Shown: positions 8,349-17,268 of the stretch, in pieces | Layout of the letters: each line of letters starts with the position of its first letter | Numbering within the stretch: the stretch's first letter is position 1 | Source of the DNA: an uncultured Paracoccaceae bacterium | Lineage (GTDB): Bacteria; Pseudomonadota; Alphaproteobacteria; Rhodobacterales; Rhodobacteraceae | Assembly (NCBI GenBank): GCA_937883775.1 | Contig: CAKZXZ010000192.1 | Location: 1-37,717 of the forward strand | Length of the DNA: 37,717 bases | Direction of reading: 5' to 3' | Notes under the pieces: generated by a model | What the model was told of the DNA's origin: nothing | Databases searched by the model: none | What the model saw: the letters and a program-made list of their open reading frames with translations, nothing else | Program-made: the position numbers and the translations under genes

Positions 8349-9272
8349 TCACGTCGTGGCCAGAATGTGGTCAGGTCTGATCCCGCTGTCGCAAATCGCG
8401 GCGTCCGGATCCGCATCCCGAAGCAAACCGTGTGACGTGATAAGTGCCGTCGCCACTCCAGCAACCTGACCGCCCAGAACATCCGTATGTAGGCTGTCAC
8501 CAACCATAACGACGCGGCGGTCCAAACGGCGCCCAAGGTGCTGCGCGACAAGATCATAGATACCCAGATAAGGTTTGCCGTGAAACACGGGCGACACCCC
8601 GGTTCGATCTGCAAGCCGATGCGCCCAATACCCTGGCTCGCGAGAGGCACCACTTTCGCGCGGAGCTGCAATGTCAGGATTGCCGACATGAACAGGGCGC
8701 GGGTTTGCAAGCAAGGCCTCTTCAAGCAGCACCTGCCGGGTTTCGGTCCAGATGCCGCTGCCAATAAGCAGGAACCCATCAACTGCTGCATAAACCTGCG
8801 CGTCCTCTTCGAGAAAATCGAAGGAAAGACCTTCAAGATCCTCGCGGCCCAATGCTGGGTTGGCCATAACGCCCCAATATGTGCTGTCTGGCTGAAGCGC
8901 AGCAAGCAGCGCCTTGCGGCTGGTAATGACATCCTCAGATGCAAAATCGAAACCAAGGCGGGCATACTTCTCCATCAGTTTGGTCTGAGGAAAACCCGCA
9001 GCATTTGAGACGACCAGAACCCGTTTACCAGCCGCTTGCAGGTCTGCAATCCGACCGGGCGCATCGGGGATTGCTGTTTCACCAATATTAAGAACGCCAA
9101 ACGCATCCAACAGGAAAACATCGTACAAATCCGCAATGTCAGACAAATCACGTGCAGACCTGCAAGCCCCACCGGCACCTGCCTTGGGAAGGCGGTTGCG
9201 CACCGCCTCGTAGCCGTCAAAAATCGGTCCGTGGGTCAGATGATTGCTCCGCGTACCTTGGCCGACACCCAT
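8349..9272 (-). CDS. Class IIA HAD-superfamily hydrolase at the end of the phn operon
   Basis: A 307-residue haloacid-dehalogenase fold phosphatase-like protein. Motif I is LLDAFGVLN (nucleophile Asp about 56). The position two residues later, normally the acid/base Asp, is Phe58; the related TIGR01459-type group often has Trp there (DVWGV). Motif II-like VVSNAAG, a lysine in HGKPYLGIYDL, and motif IV VMVGDSLHTDVLGG follow. The gene overlaps the end of the upstream phnE gene by 37 bases if the ATG at 9272 is used; a shorter start is possible because family similarity only becomes clear near GPIFDGYEAV. Operon position suggests it acts on the imported organophosphorus compound or a product of it, which is inference. 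Class IIA relatives include NagD and phosphoglycolate phosphatase types. Confidence 0.85.
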   Translation of the reverse strand: MGVGQGTRSNHLTHGPIFDGYEAVRNRLPKAGAGGACRSARDLSDIADLYDVFLLDAFGVLNIGETAIPDAPGRIADLQAAGKRVLVVSNAAGFPQTKLMEKYARLGFDFASEDVITSRKALLAALQPDSTYWGVMANPALGREDLEGLSFDFLEEDAQVYAAVDGFLLIGSGIWTETRQVLLEEALLANPRPVHVGNPDIAAPRESGASREPGYWAHRLADRTGVSPVFHGKPYLGIYDLVAQHLGRRLDRRVVMVGDSLHTDVLGGQVAGVATALITSHGLLRDADPDAAICDSGIRPDHILATT

Positions 9273-10051
9273 TCAGAAAGGACCACGGCTGCAAGGATAA
9301 CCAACAGGATCAATGAAACCTGCGGCCAGGCCAGCGTATTCAGAGAGGCTTGCAATTGCAGGCCAATGCCCCCTGCCCCGACCAGACCCAGCACCGTGGA
9401 TTCGCGGATGTTGATGTCCCAACGAAACACAGAGATACCAGCAAAGGCTGGCATGATCTGAGGAACGATACCGTAAACCATGACCTGCCAACGTGACGCA
9501 CCCGTTGCCGTTATCGCCTCGACCTGTGTTTGATCGATTTCTTCGATAGCCTCGTAAAGCAGCTTGGCGCAAAACCCGATAGACCGGATCGCGATTGCGA
9601 TGATGCCTGCAAAGACGCCAGGCCCGATGATCGCTATCAGCAGCAAAGCCCAGATCAGCGAATTGATCGACCGCGTCGACACGATAATAAGCAGCGCAAT
9701 CGGGCGCACGAACAGCGCCGAGGGCGTGGTGTTACGCGCCGCAAGGAACGCGACCGGCACCGCAAGGATCAAGGCGCCGATTGTGCCAAGGGTGGCGATG
9801 TTCAACGTGTCCCAGATGGGAAGCCACAAGTTGTCCATGTATGACCAACGCGGCGGCGTCGCACGGTCCAAGATGTCACCTGCGATGCGTGGGGCATCCC
9901 AGACGAAGAACCAGGTCGTCGCATCCGATATGCGCGCCCAGCACCACAGGAAAATGACAACGCCGACAAGCCAGGCGGCCCAGCGGGTCAGCGCCTCGCG
10001 CTGGTTACGCAAGCGCCATTCGGCACCATTTGCAGTTTCGAGCACGGGCAT
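9236..10051 (-). CDS. phnE: Phosphonate-type ABC transporter permease (second PhnE)
   Basis: Inner-membrane subunit of a PhnCDE importer, 271 residues with about six TM segments. The PhnE signature is clear near the C-terminus: [20 protein letters not shown] (about 213-232), after an EAA-type loop (ATGASRWQVMVYGIVPQIMP). It is a clear paralogue of the gene just upstream, from which it is separated by one base. Two PhnE subunits probably form a heterodimer. Confidence 0.93.
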   Translation of the reverse strand: MPVLETANGAEWRLRNQREALTRWAAWLVGVVIFLWCWARISDATTWFFVWDAPRIAGDILDRATPPRWSYMDNLWLPIWDTLNIATLGTIGALILAVPVAFLAARNTTPSALFVRPIALLIIVSTRSINSLIWALLLIAIIGPGVFAGIIAIAIRSIGFCAKLLYEAIEEIDQTQVEAITATGASRWQVMVYGIVPQIMPAFAGISVFRWDINIRESTVLGLVGAGGIGLQLQASLNTLAWPQVSLILLVILAAVVLSEWVSAKVRGAII

Positions 10052-10052
10052 C

Positions 10053-10874
10053 TTATTGCACCCGCGCGCGGATCACGCCGCTGAGATATTCCAATGCCAT
10101 GACAATTCCGATGATAATAATCAAAATCGCTGCCGCTGTGTCGTATTCATACCGATCAAAAGCGGTATTCAGCGTCGCGCCGATCCCGCCTGCGCCAACA
10201 AGACCAAGGATCGCACTTTCGCGAAAATTGATATCAATGCGGTACATCGACAAGCCAATCAGGCGTGGAATGACCTGCGGTTTCACGCCGTAATCGATCC
10301 ATTGTGACCAACGTGCCCCAGTGGCGCGCACAGCCTCAGCCTGTGATCGGTCCATGCTTTCGATATCCTCGGCCAGCAGTTTCGACAGAAAGCCGATAGT
10401 CGCAAAAGACAGGGTCAGAAAGCCCGCCAAGGGGCCGAAACCAAAGATCGCAACCAGCAAAATCGCGACAATAATCTCCTGCAGCGCGCGCGAGACCGCG
10501 ATAATCCCGCGGCAGATCATATAGACAGGCACAGGAGCAATATTGCGCGCAGCACCCAGAGCAATCGGGATCGAGATCAAGATACCGACAACGGATGACG
10601 CGACCGTAATCACGATACTTTCGACCATTCCGGCCCAAATCGCATCGGCGCGACTGACAAAGTCCGGTTGCGCAAAGGCCATCACAAAGGCCGCTCCACG
10701 GTCCAGGCCCTGATAGACGCGGCCCCAATCCACCTCGACACTTGCAATGGCCGCGACAAGGTAGGCGGCCAATCCAACCAGAAGCGCGTATCGCAGCCAG
10801 ACGCGTTGGATCATCGGCGGGCGCCGCCAGCGCGTGCCCAACATATCGCCCAGCGCAGGCGCAGCGGCACTCAT
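10053..10874 (-). CDS. phnE: Phosphonate-type ABC transporter permease (first PhnE)
   Basis: 273 residues, six predicted TM segments, with the PhnE block [20 protein letters not shown] (about 222-241) and an EAA-type loop ([20 protein letters not shown]). The ATG overlaps the stop of phnC by four bases (ATGA), so translation is coupled to the ATPase. It shares most of its conserved residues with the following permease, indicating an old tandem duplication that is common in phnCDE1E2 operons. Confidence 0.93.
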   Translation of the reverse strand: MSAAAPALGDMLGTRWRRPPMIQRVWLRYALLVGLAAYLVAAIASVEVDWGRVYQGLDRGAAFVMAFAQPDFVSRADAIWAGMVESIVITVASSVVGILISIPIALGAARNIAPVPVYMICRGIIAVSRALQEIIVAILLVAIFGFGPLAGFLTLSFATIGFLSKLLAEDIESMDRSQAEAVRATGARWSQWIDYGVKPQVIPRLIGLSMYRIDINFRESAILGLVGAGGIGATLNTAFDRYEYDTAAAILIIIIGIVMALEYLSGVIRARVQ

Positions 10875-11671
10875 TCGGCGGCCTCAATCGTGGTGTCGGC
10901 GTCGTCATCCACCTTTTCGATGGTGGCTTCCCAGTCTTCCTCGCCATAAATCTCGGTCAGTTTATCAGGTGTCAGGCCATCCGGCCCGCCATCATAGACC
11001 ACCTCGCCAAAGCGCAAGCCAATCACCCGCGCGACGAACATCTGGGCCAATGCGACATCGTGGATGTTGATGATCGCGGCGAGGCCGCGTTCTGCGCACA
11101 GCTCACAGATGAGACGCATGATCTGACGCGATGTCTTCGGATCAAGCGAGGCAGTCGGTTCATCAACCAACAAAAGCGCAGGGTCCTGAATAAGCGCGCG
11201 GCAAATACCGACACGTTGGCGTTGCCCGCCTGACAATTGGTCGGCACGTTTGTCCGCCATGTGCAGCAGACCGACGCGATCAAGCAGACGAAACGCTTCA
11301 TCAACGTCCTTTTGCGGAAAACGGCGCGTGACCGAGCGCCAGAACCCAACATACCCAAGACGCCCCGAAAGGACATTCTCCATCACGGTCAGCCTTTCGA
11401 CCAAGGCATATTCCTGAAAGATCATTCCCATGCGGCGGCGTTCACGCCGCAGCGCGCCGGGCTTGAGGCTTGTCAGGTTGATATCTTCCAACATCACCGA
11501 GCCTGATGTCGGCTCGACAAGGCGGTTGATGCAGCGGATGAGGGTGGACTTCCCGGCGCCCGACGGGCCAATCAGGGCGATCACCTGACCGGGTGGCACA
11601 TCCACTGTGACGGCCTTCAAAGCCTGGTCACCGGTCTTGTAGGTCTTGGTCAGTGCGTCTAGCCGCAGCAT
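10871..11671 (-). CDS. phnC: Phosphonate-type ABC transporter ATPase
   Basis: Cytoplasmic ATPase, 266 residues: Walker [10 protein letters not shown] (35-43), Q-loop [20 protein letters not shown] (85-104) in the form typical of PhnC, signature LSGGQRQR (146-153), Walker B LLLVDEP and switch His in INIHD. An acidic tail of about 20 residues ([15 protein letters not shown]) follows the domain. It lies 87 bases downstream of phnD, with a stem-loop in the gap, and overlaps the next gene by four bases. Confidence 0.94.
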   Translation of the reverse strand: MLRLDALTKTYKTGDQALKAVTVDVPPGQVIALIGPSGAGKSTLIRCINRLVEPTSGSVMLEDINLTSLKPGALRRERRRMGMIFQEYALVERLTVMENVLSGRLGYVGFWRSVTRRFPQKDVDEAFRLLDRVGLLHMADKRADQLSGGQRQRVGICRALIQDPALLLVDEPTASLDPKTSRQIMRLICELCAERGLAAIINIHDVALAQMFVARVIGLRFGEVVYDGGPDGLTPDKLTEIYGEEDWEATIEKVDDDADTTIEAAE

Positions 11672-11692
11672 GGATTATCCTCAGATACGTAA

Positions 11693-11722
11693 GGCAGGCG
11701 GCAGTTTACGCTGCCACCTGCC
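11693..11722 (-). promoter_or_regulatory. Stem-loop between phnD and phnC
   Basis: Arms at 11693-11704 and 11711-11722 with a six-base loop. In the minus-strand RNA all 12 positions pair (GGCAGGUGGCAG with CUGCCGCCUGCC), including one U-G wobble; in plus-strand RNA that position would be a C-A mismatch, so the structure fits transcription of the phn operon. The RNA continues UUACGU, not a long U-tract, so it is more likely an mRNA-stabilising or partly attenuating hairpin that raises binding-protein output over the membrane genes than a full terminator. Confidence 0.7.
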
Positions 11723-11758
11723 ATGAAAGATGTCACCGAACGGATCCGGTCCGCTTCG

Positions 11759-12730
11759 TTATGAACACTCGTACGAGACGCCGTTGGCTTCATCAATGGT
11801 GCGAATGACCGACCAGAAATCCTGATACGTCATTTCAAGGAACTGCGCTTCGCCGTTCTTGCCGAACTCTTCCTGAAGCGATGTTCCGTCCCACTCGAAC
11901 GAGAAGAACGCCTGACGGATCTGGTCCTGCAGCTCTGGTGTCAGGTTATGCGCTGTACCGTAACCCGTTGTCGGGAAGGTTTGGGATTTGTAGATCGACA
12001 CCAGTTGATCTTCCGAGACGACGTCACGCTCGAGCATACGCGCCAGAACCGAGTTGGCGATGGCCGCTGCCGGATAGTCCTTGTTCGCCACACCGAGGAT
12101 CGAGTTGTCGTGCTTGCCCGAGAAGACCGGCTCAAAATCTTCGCCCGCTTTCATGTTGAACTCAGATGCGAGGATTGCCGAAGGCGCCTTAAAGCCAGAG
12201 TTCGAGGTCTCGGACGTAAAAGCCATCTGGCCGCCTTTGATGTCTTCCACACCTGAGATGCCCGAATCGGGATGTGTCAGTATCTCCATCTCGTAGCCGA
12301 AAGAGCCGTCTTCACCGGCCATGATTGTAAACGGACGGAAACCGGCACAGTTCACTGCCAGCGGGTTCGAACCGGTGTTAAATCCAGCAATGTGCAAACG
12401 GCCAGAGCGCATCGCCTCGATCTGGGCGGCATTGTTTTGCACGGGGAAGAACATCACATCCTTGCCTGTTGCTTCTTCAAGATGCGCAAGGAAATCGGCC
12501 CATGCGGTTTCGTAAACGGCGGGATCTTCCACGGGGGTATAGGCAAAGATCAAAGTGTCGGGATCAATTTGATCTGCTGCATCCGTGGGGATATCCGCGA
12601 TCAGGTCGCCATCAGCGTCGCAGTAGCGATCATCCAGATCACCGCGCGGGCAATCCTGAGCAGCAGCAGGCATCGCCGCAAAAGACAACGCAGCAACGGC
12701 CGCCGCACAAAGTAAACTTGTTTTAGTCAT
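11759..12730 (-). CDS. phnD: Phosphonate/phosphate-ester ABC transporter, substrate-binding protein
   Basis: Periplasmic binding component, 323 residues. A Sec signal runs to about residue 25 (AMPAAAQ). The mature N-terminus is Cys/Asp-rich (DCPRGDLDDRYCDADGDL), then comes the PhnD fold: LIFAYTPVEDPA, VMFFPVQNNAAQIEAMRSGR (about 94-113), a TSETSNSGFKAP anion-binding loop (about 173-184) and FSGKHDNSILGVANKDYPAA. The SGxxKAP-type loop is the family's phosphonate/phosphite-binding signature. The specific ligand cannot be read off; no C-P lyase or phosphonatase gene is adjacent. The gene leads the operon, preceded by GGGAGATG. Confidence 0.92.
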   Translation of the reverse strand: MTKTSLLCAAAVAALSFAAMPAAAQDCPRGDLDDRYCDADGDLIADIPTDAADQIDPDTLIFAYTPVEDPAVYETAWADFLAHLEEATGKDVMFFPVQNNAAQIEAMRSGRLHIAGFNTGSNPLAVNCAGFRPFTIMAGEDGSFGYEMEILTHPDSGISGVEDIKGGQMAFTSETSNSGFKAPSAILASEFNMKAGEDFEPVFSGKHDNSILGVANKDYPAAAIANSVLARMLERDVVSEDQLVSIYKSQTFPTTGYGTAHNLTPELQDQIRQAFFSFEWDGTSLQEEFGKNGEAQFLEMTYQDFWSVIRTIDEANGVSYECS

Positions 12731-13339
12731 GTTTCATCTCCCTATGAAAACAATATCTGAGCCTCTGACCCACCCTCAGCGGTAAGACTCGCTTTTCGGT
12801 ATCAGAGCGTTTTACGGCGCCAAAGGCTAACCATTTCTTCGCCGCAGAGCAGCATTTGGCTTTGGTCCGTTCCAGTGAGGTGATCCGCAATTCCCGGAAG
12901 GTTGCGAGCCTGAACATGCTGGGAAATTCGCTGGGGCAAGACAAAAGACCACCCCGTTGAGCCCAACTATTCCGCAGCATTAAGAACCGCATTGTGTATT
13001 CAATTTCTGGTTGCATATCAATCCGCTAGACCAAAACCGCTGGGCCAAATTGGCAGCCGAACGTAACAGATTCACGACGCGCGACGCCCCTCACAATACA
13101 AAAAGACATCCATTGACGAAATCCGTTCTGACACAAAACCGCAGAACCCGAAAAACGTCAAAAAACGGCAGATATACTGCCCGGCTCATCGCTCTGTGAT
13201 GCGGCGTACCCTTCCGCATCCTCACCCACCATGACAGGGCCATGCTGATCCATCCCCCGGACCTTATCCTTCGGCGAAAGTGTTGATTAGTTGTGCCCTC
13301 GCGTTATCAGTTACGGGCACGTCATCATCCCGGATTTTT
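12731..13339. other. Intergenic region of about 600 bases between phnD and the EEP gene
   Basis: Short open frames exist on both strands (for example minus 12723-13016 and plus 13011-13199) but have no recognisable family features, odd compositions and poor ribosome sites, so none is called. The region must hold the divergent promoters for phnD and possibly the EEP gene. No convincing Pho-box pair (CTGTCAT-type direct repeats) is seen by eye. A 7-base inverted repeat GATGCGG/CCGCATC lies at 13198-13220 without a T-tract. AT-rich stretches occur around 12970-13170. Confidence 0.5.
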
Positions 13340-14089
13340 ATGTCAGAACACAGCCCAAGCCTGTCCTGCATCAGCTGGAATATCCATCGCGGGCGCGGTG
13401 AAGACGGTGTCGTTGATCCGATCCGAACGGCAAAAGTGCTCTGTCATGAGGTCTGCCACTCTGAGACCGACGTGCTTGTGCTGCAAGAGGCCGACGAAGA
13501 ATGCCCACCCCATCGCGGATTTCTTGATATCGCCGGCATCGAGGCCCAGACAGGGCTGCGCTACGTGCACACTAACGCCCACAGCAGGTGGGGACCGCAA
13601 AGCCATGGTTTTCTGGGTGTCATTTGTTTCGTTCATCCTTCGATTGAGATCGAGTCGGTTGGCGTGCTGGACCTACCGGGTCATTGCCATCGTGGCGCTG
13701 TCATTTTGGATCTTCGCGCGAAGGCACAGGCGTTTCGTTTGGTCAGCATGCATCTATCGCTCACCCAAGCGCTTCGGATCGTCCAAATGCGGACTTTGGG
13801 TCAGCACTTGTTCCGCCGGGCCGCGCGGCCGACGGTTCTATGCGGTGATCTGAATGAATGGCGTCCATGGGGTGGGCTTGCGCTGTCGCGGCAAGTGCTG
13901 GGGAGCAAATTCACAGGGCCCGCTTTATCGACCTTTCCCGTACGAAGACCACTCCTGCCGCTTGACCGCTTTTTAGCAGCGGGCGGTGCAACAATCGCAG
14001 ATGCGACGGTTCTGGATGGCCCGGGCATCCGCACCGCGTCAGATCATCGGCCACTGGCCGCCCGCATCACTATCGACGAAAAAGGCTAA
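13340..14089 (+). CDS. Endonuclease/exonuclease/phosphatase (EEP) family metal-dependent hydrolase
   Basis: A 249-residue DNase I-fold hydrolase. Motifs in order: WNIHRGRG (Asn near 15), LQEADEE with the metal-binding Glu, SMHLSLTQ, CGDLNEW (GDxN), LDRF and a closing ASDHRPLAA (SDH). E. coli YbhP belongs to this family and sits in an operon with a cardiolipin synthase and the UPF0104 protein YbhN; here a UPF0104 gene and a CDP-alcohol phosphatidyltransferase lie nearby, which favours a phosphodiester lipid or headgroup over DNA as substrate (inference). The start at ATG 13340 fits the family; an in-frame GTG at 13280 would add 20 residues of no clear family similarity. The end overlaps convergent opgG by four bases. 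Confidence 0.85.
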   Translation: MSEHSPSLSCISWNIHRGRGEDGVVDPIRTAKVLCHEVCHSETDVLVLQEADEECPPHRGFLDIAGIEAQTGLRYVHTNAHSRWGPQSHGFLGVICFVHPSIEIESVGVLDLPGHCHRGAVILDLRAKAQAFRLVSMHLSLTQALRIVQMRTLGQHLFRRAARPTVLCGDLNEWRPWGGLALSRQVLGSKFTGPALSTFPVRRPLLPLDRFLAAGGATIADATVLDGPGIRTASDHRPLAARITIDEKG

Positions 14090-15600
14090 ACCCCACCGTC
14101 CCGCGCACGGGTCCAGCGGTGTAGCCAGACCGCATCGCTTTGCCCGGTGGGCTGATTGCGAACAACAAGACGCAGATCAACAGCATCCGTATTTTCCGGG
14201 GTCACCAAAAAGGTGACACGCGTGCCGCCCTGATCGGGCAGATCAAAAAGGCTGACACCCGAAATCTCGGCCGGACCTTGCGCCGTGATCTCGGGCACCC
14301 GGCCGGCGGCCTCACCGGTGATGTCGATGACATAGCGCCGGGTGCCGGGGCGATCATGTTCGCGCCCACTACGGCTTTGCAGAATGCGCGCGATGGTGTC
14401 TGCTCCTGCGCTCTCGCCCGGCGGCGAGACCGTCCAGTTCAGACGATAGTCAAAACGATGCGCACTGCCCGGTGTCAGCGCTGCCTCGGGGCGCCAGAAC
14501 GCAACGATATTGTCCATAAACTCATCACCCGTCGGGATTTCGACCAGAACGACAGCGCCAGGCCCCCAAGTACCGCGCGGTCGCACGATGGCATTGGGTC
14601 TGTCATGATAGCGCGCTTCGGTATCCTCGAAATCGCTAAAGGCGCGACCTGTTTGAAACAGGCCAAAGCTGACGGGATTGTTGTCTACAAACGCCGATGT
14701 TTCCAGCCGTGCAGGATTTGAGATCGGCCGCCAGATCCGCTCTCCGGCGCCGTTCTCGATCACAAGCAAATCGCTGTCATGGACGCGTGGTCGAAAATCA
14801 TCAGACACAGACGCACGCAGCGGCCCCTTAAGATACATTGACGTGAGCGGCGCAACACCGATGTCGGCAATCTCGACGCGCGGCATCAGCGTGACGGACA
14901 GATCCATCATCGTGTCCGCACCGGGCCGAACTGTCATATCAAGATGACCGGCCAGCGATGGGCTGTCGATCACTGCTTCAAGCCGGACGGTTCCGTTTTG
15001 CGGCGCGTGCAGGCGCAGATGCGTGAAGCGGGGGAACTCTTCCGGCCCAGCGCCGCCTGTTCCGATGGCAACCGCGCGCGCTGATAGACCATAGACCATG
15101 GCTTGCCCAATCGCGCGGAAATAGCTTGCGCCCTGAACGACCAGAACCTCGTCCATTCGGTCGAGCGCGTTCAGCGGATAACGCAGGCGCAGCCCCGAAA
15201 AGCCGGCGCCCGGCGCTTCATCGGGAAGCGTGTCAAAATAGCGGTCCTGAAAGCTGAAAAGATCTAGCGCAAAAGGTACTTCTTTCGGACCTGTTCCGGC
15301 ATCGCGGTCGATACGAACAGGGTCTGGGAAGAACAGGCCCGGCGGTAGCAGATCAACGGCGAAGTCTGCTCCATGGGGCAGCATCGCTGCACGCCCGGCA
15401 ACCGGCCTGATGCCGCGATACGCGTCGTAATCGAGACCTGCAAAAGGCGGCGGCAATTCGCTTTTCGGCACAACATAGGGGGAGGCTGCAAGCTGGTGGG
15501 CCACCTCCAGCAGCGAGCGGGTGCTTTGCGCTGCAAGGGGGGTCAGCCCACCAAACGTCGCAACTGCGGTTGCGCTGGCAAGAAAGTCACGGCGCTGCAT
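14086..15600 (-). CDS. opgG: Glucan biosynthesis protein, OpgG/OpgD (MdoG) family
   Basis: Periplasmic protein that acts on the nascent beta-glucan backbone of osmoregulated periplasmic glucans. It is 504 residues, close to E. coli OpgG (about 510). The start at 15600 gives MQRRDFLASATAVATFGG, a twin-arginine signal, as in OpgD; longer in-frame upstream sequence overlaps opgH and is rejected. Family features include YDAYRGIRP near the N-terminus, FPDPVRID, FDLFSFQDRYFD, GLRLRYPLN, VVQGASYFRAIGQ, YGLSARAVAIGT and the late PRGTWGPGAVVLVEIPT. Its ATG overlaps the opgH stop (TGATG), so the two are coupled, in the order opgH-opgG, reverse to E. coli. Confidence 0.93.
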   Translation of the reverse strand: MQRRDFLASATAVATFGGLTPLAAQSTRSLLEVAHQLAASPYVVPKSELPPPFAGLDYDAYRGIRPVAGRAAMLPHGADFAVDLLPPGLFFPDPVRIDRDAGTGPKEVPFALDLFSFQDRYFDTLPDEAPGAGFSGLRLRYPLNALDRMDEVLVVQGASYFRAIGQAMVYGLSARAVAIGTGGAGPEEFPRFTHLRLHAPQNGTVRLEAVIDSPSLAGHLDMTVRPGADTMMDLSVTLMPRVEIADIGVAPLTSMYLKGPLRASVSDDFRPRVHDSDLLVIENGAGERIWRPISNPARLETSAFVDNNPVSFGLFQTGRAFSDFEDTEARYHDRPNAIVRPRGTWGPGAVVLVEIPTGDEFMDNIVAFWRPEAALTPGSAHRFDYRLNWTVSPPGESAGADTIARILQSRSGREHDRPGTRRYVIDITGEAAGRVPEITAQGPAEISGVSLFDLPDQGGTRVTFLVTPENTDAVDLRLVVRNQPTGQSDAVWLHRWTRARDGGV

Positions 15601-17165
15601 CAGGCGGGCGCATTCATTATGCGCGCAATCAAGGGCGCCGCACATAACGGCACAACAACCGGCGCCAACCAAAGCAGTGCCGATGCGTTTGCAAGCGATG
15701 CCATGACGACAAGCGCAATCCCGACAGCGACCTCGGGCAACCCGTCCGGCAAATTCCACGAGGGCTTGCGCGCAGACTTCCAACCACAATCGCGTCCCAT
15801 ACAGACCGATGCGACCGACGCGGCATGGCGCACCATGATAAGCGGGGCGACTAAACTTGAGGCAAAAAGCTCTGTTATCAAAGCACGCAGCGCGATCAGC
15901 CGGCGCCGCACCGTCCGCGCGCGGCTCCACCAATCGATGAGTGCACAAAATTTAGGCAAAAGCAGCACAAGGGCGACCACAAGCAGAGGCACAGCACTGC
16001 CCACTGGAACGGTGCCGGCGGCGATCAGCACAATCAAAATCAACCAAAGCGGCGCTGCAAGATAGCTGATAACGCCTGCAGCAAGGTGAAGGCGGCTAAC
16101 GGGACACAGGTCCGGTTCGGCCAACAGGCGTAGATGCTGAAGGTTACCCTGACACCAACGCCGGTCGCGGCGGTGGAACTCGGCCAGCGTCTGCGGCGCG
16201 CTCTCGGCACTGCCTGACGGATCCGGGTCCAGGGCGACAGCCCAACCTGCGCGCCGGATCCAGGCGGCCTCGATAAAGTCATGGCTCAGGATATGTCCGC
16301 CAAACGGCGCAGGCCCAGATAGTTGAGGAAGTGCCGCAGCCTTACGAAACGCCGCGACCCTAATGATTGCATTGTGGCCCCAATAATTGCCGCTATCGCC
16401 ACTCCAAGCTGCAAAGCCGCGCCCAAAGTTTCGCGACAACACCCGTGCCGCGACACGCTGATGACAGCCGAACCGGGTTTCGCCAGGAACAAGGCCAATC
16501 CCGGCTTGCAAAAGACCAAGGTTGGGCCGGTGTTCCATCTGCCAGATCATGTTGCGGATACGTTGCGCCGACATGCGACTGTCGGCATCAAGAACCATCA
16601 TATAGGCAAAGTGATCGCCGTGTGTTGCCAACCAGTCCGCGATATTCCCCGGTTTCCGACCCAAGTTTTGTGCGCGACGTCTATAAGTGATGCGCTGACT
16701 GGCATGAAGCGCCTCAAACGCATGTTCTTCCGCGCAGATCCGCTGAGGACCCGATGTATCGGACAACACGAAAATCTGTGTCTTTGCGTCAAGCCCCGCC
16801 CGATCCAGCGCAGCCCGCAGCGCACCAAGAGCTTGCGCCAAAGGCGCTGGATCTTCGCCACAGGTGGTCACCAGGATTGCGGTTGGTCCAGAAGGCGTCC
16901 AGCCTTGGGGCGCTGCAGACAACCGTGGTGTGGAGGTGAACAGGCCTAGAATGGCTGTTGCCGCACCACCCGAAATCCATAATGCCGTAAGGGCGACCAA
17001 AGGCACAGCGACAAGCGCGCCCAAGGTCCAGGTCGACAAGCTCATCACAAAGCCAGCGACGATGGCCACCGTCATGAGCAGCGTCAAAACCGCGTAAAGA
17101 GCAAGCGGTGACAGCCGACCCGTGATCGGCGCTGTTGCAGTCCTGTGTATCTCGGCAAGCGACAT
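15600..17165 (-). CDS. opgH: Glucans biosynthesis glucosyltransferase, OpgH (MdoH) family
   Basis: Membrane GT2-type enzyme that polymerises beta-glucose from UDP-glucose and exports the chain to the periplasm. The 521-residue chain has two N-terminal TM segments (about 22-72), a cytosolic catalytic domain with ILVTTCGEDP (97-106), LSDTS, VLDADSRMS (191-199), HNAIIRVAAF, GGHILSHDFIEAAW (289-302) and RRDRRWCQGNLQH (332-344), then several C-terminal TM segments. The set of Asp residues and the QxxRW-like RRWCQG match the family. E. coli OpgH is about 850 residues; this version lacks most of the long N- and C-terminal extensions, as is usual in alphaproteobacteria. It lies 103 bases after a cytochrome b561 gene on the same strand. 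Confidence 0.93.
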   Translation of the reverse strand: MSLAEIHRTATAPITGRLSPLALYAVLTLLMTVAIVAGFVMSLSTWTLGALVAVPLVALTALWISGGAATAILGLFTSTPRLSAAPQGWTPSGPTAILVTTCGEDPAPLAQALGALRAALDRAGLDAKTQIFVLSDTSGPQRICAEEHAFEALHASQRITYRRRAQNLGRKPGNIADWLATHGDHFAYMMVLDADSRMSAQRIRNMIWQMEHRPNLGLLQAGIGLVPGETRFGCHQRVAARVLSRNFGRGFAAWSGDSGNYWGHNAIIRVAAFRKAAALPQLSGPAPFGGHILSHDFIEAAWIRRAGWAVALDPDPSGSAESAPQTLAEFHRRDRRWCQGNLQHLRLLAEPDLCPVSRLHLAAGVISYLAAPLWLILIVLIAAGTVPVGSAVPLLVVALVLLLPKFCALIDWWSRARTVRRRLIALRALITELFASSLVAPLIMVRHAASVASVCMGRDCGWKSARKPSWNLPDGLPEVAVGIALVVMASLANASALLWLAPVVVPLCAAPLIARIMNAPA

Positions 17166-17268
17166 TGTAACGAATAGTTCCTATAGGCGTTGGCCCAAAT
17201 TTCATCGGGCAAACGGCCTTCCGCATCCCAGCGGGAACTTATGGTTTCAGACAGCAGGGGCAACCAGA

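Noticed and set aside
12723-13016. Minus-strand 97-codon frame upstream of phnD
   Set aside because: It has no recognisable domain, no good ribosome site, and its end overlaps the phnD start.
13011-13199. Plus-strand 62-codon frame rich in Arg, Lys and Asn
   Set aside because: The composition looks non-coding, no ribosome site is seen, and no family is recognised.
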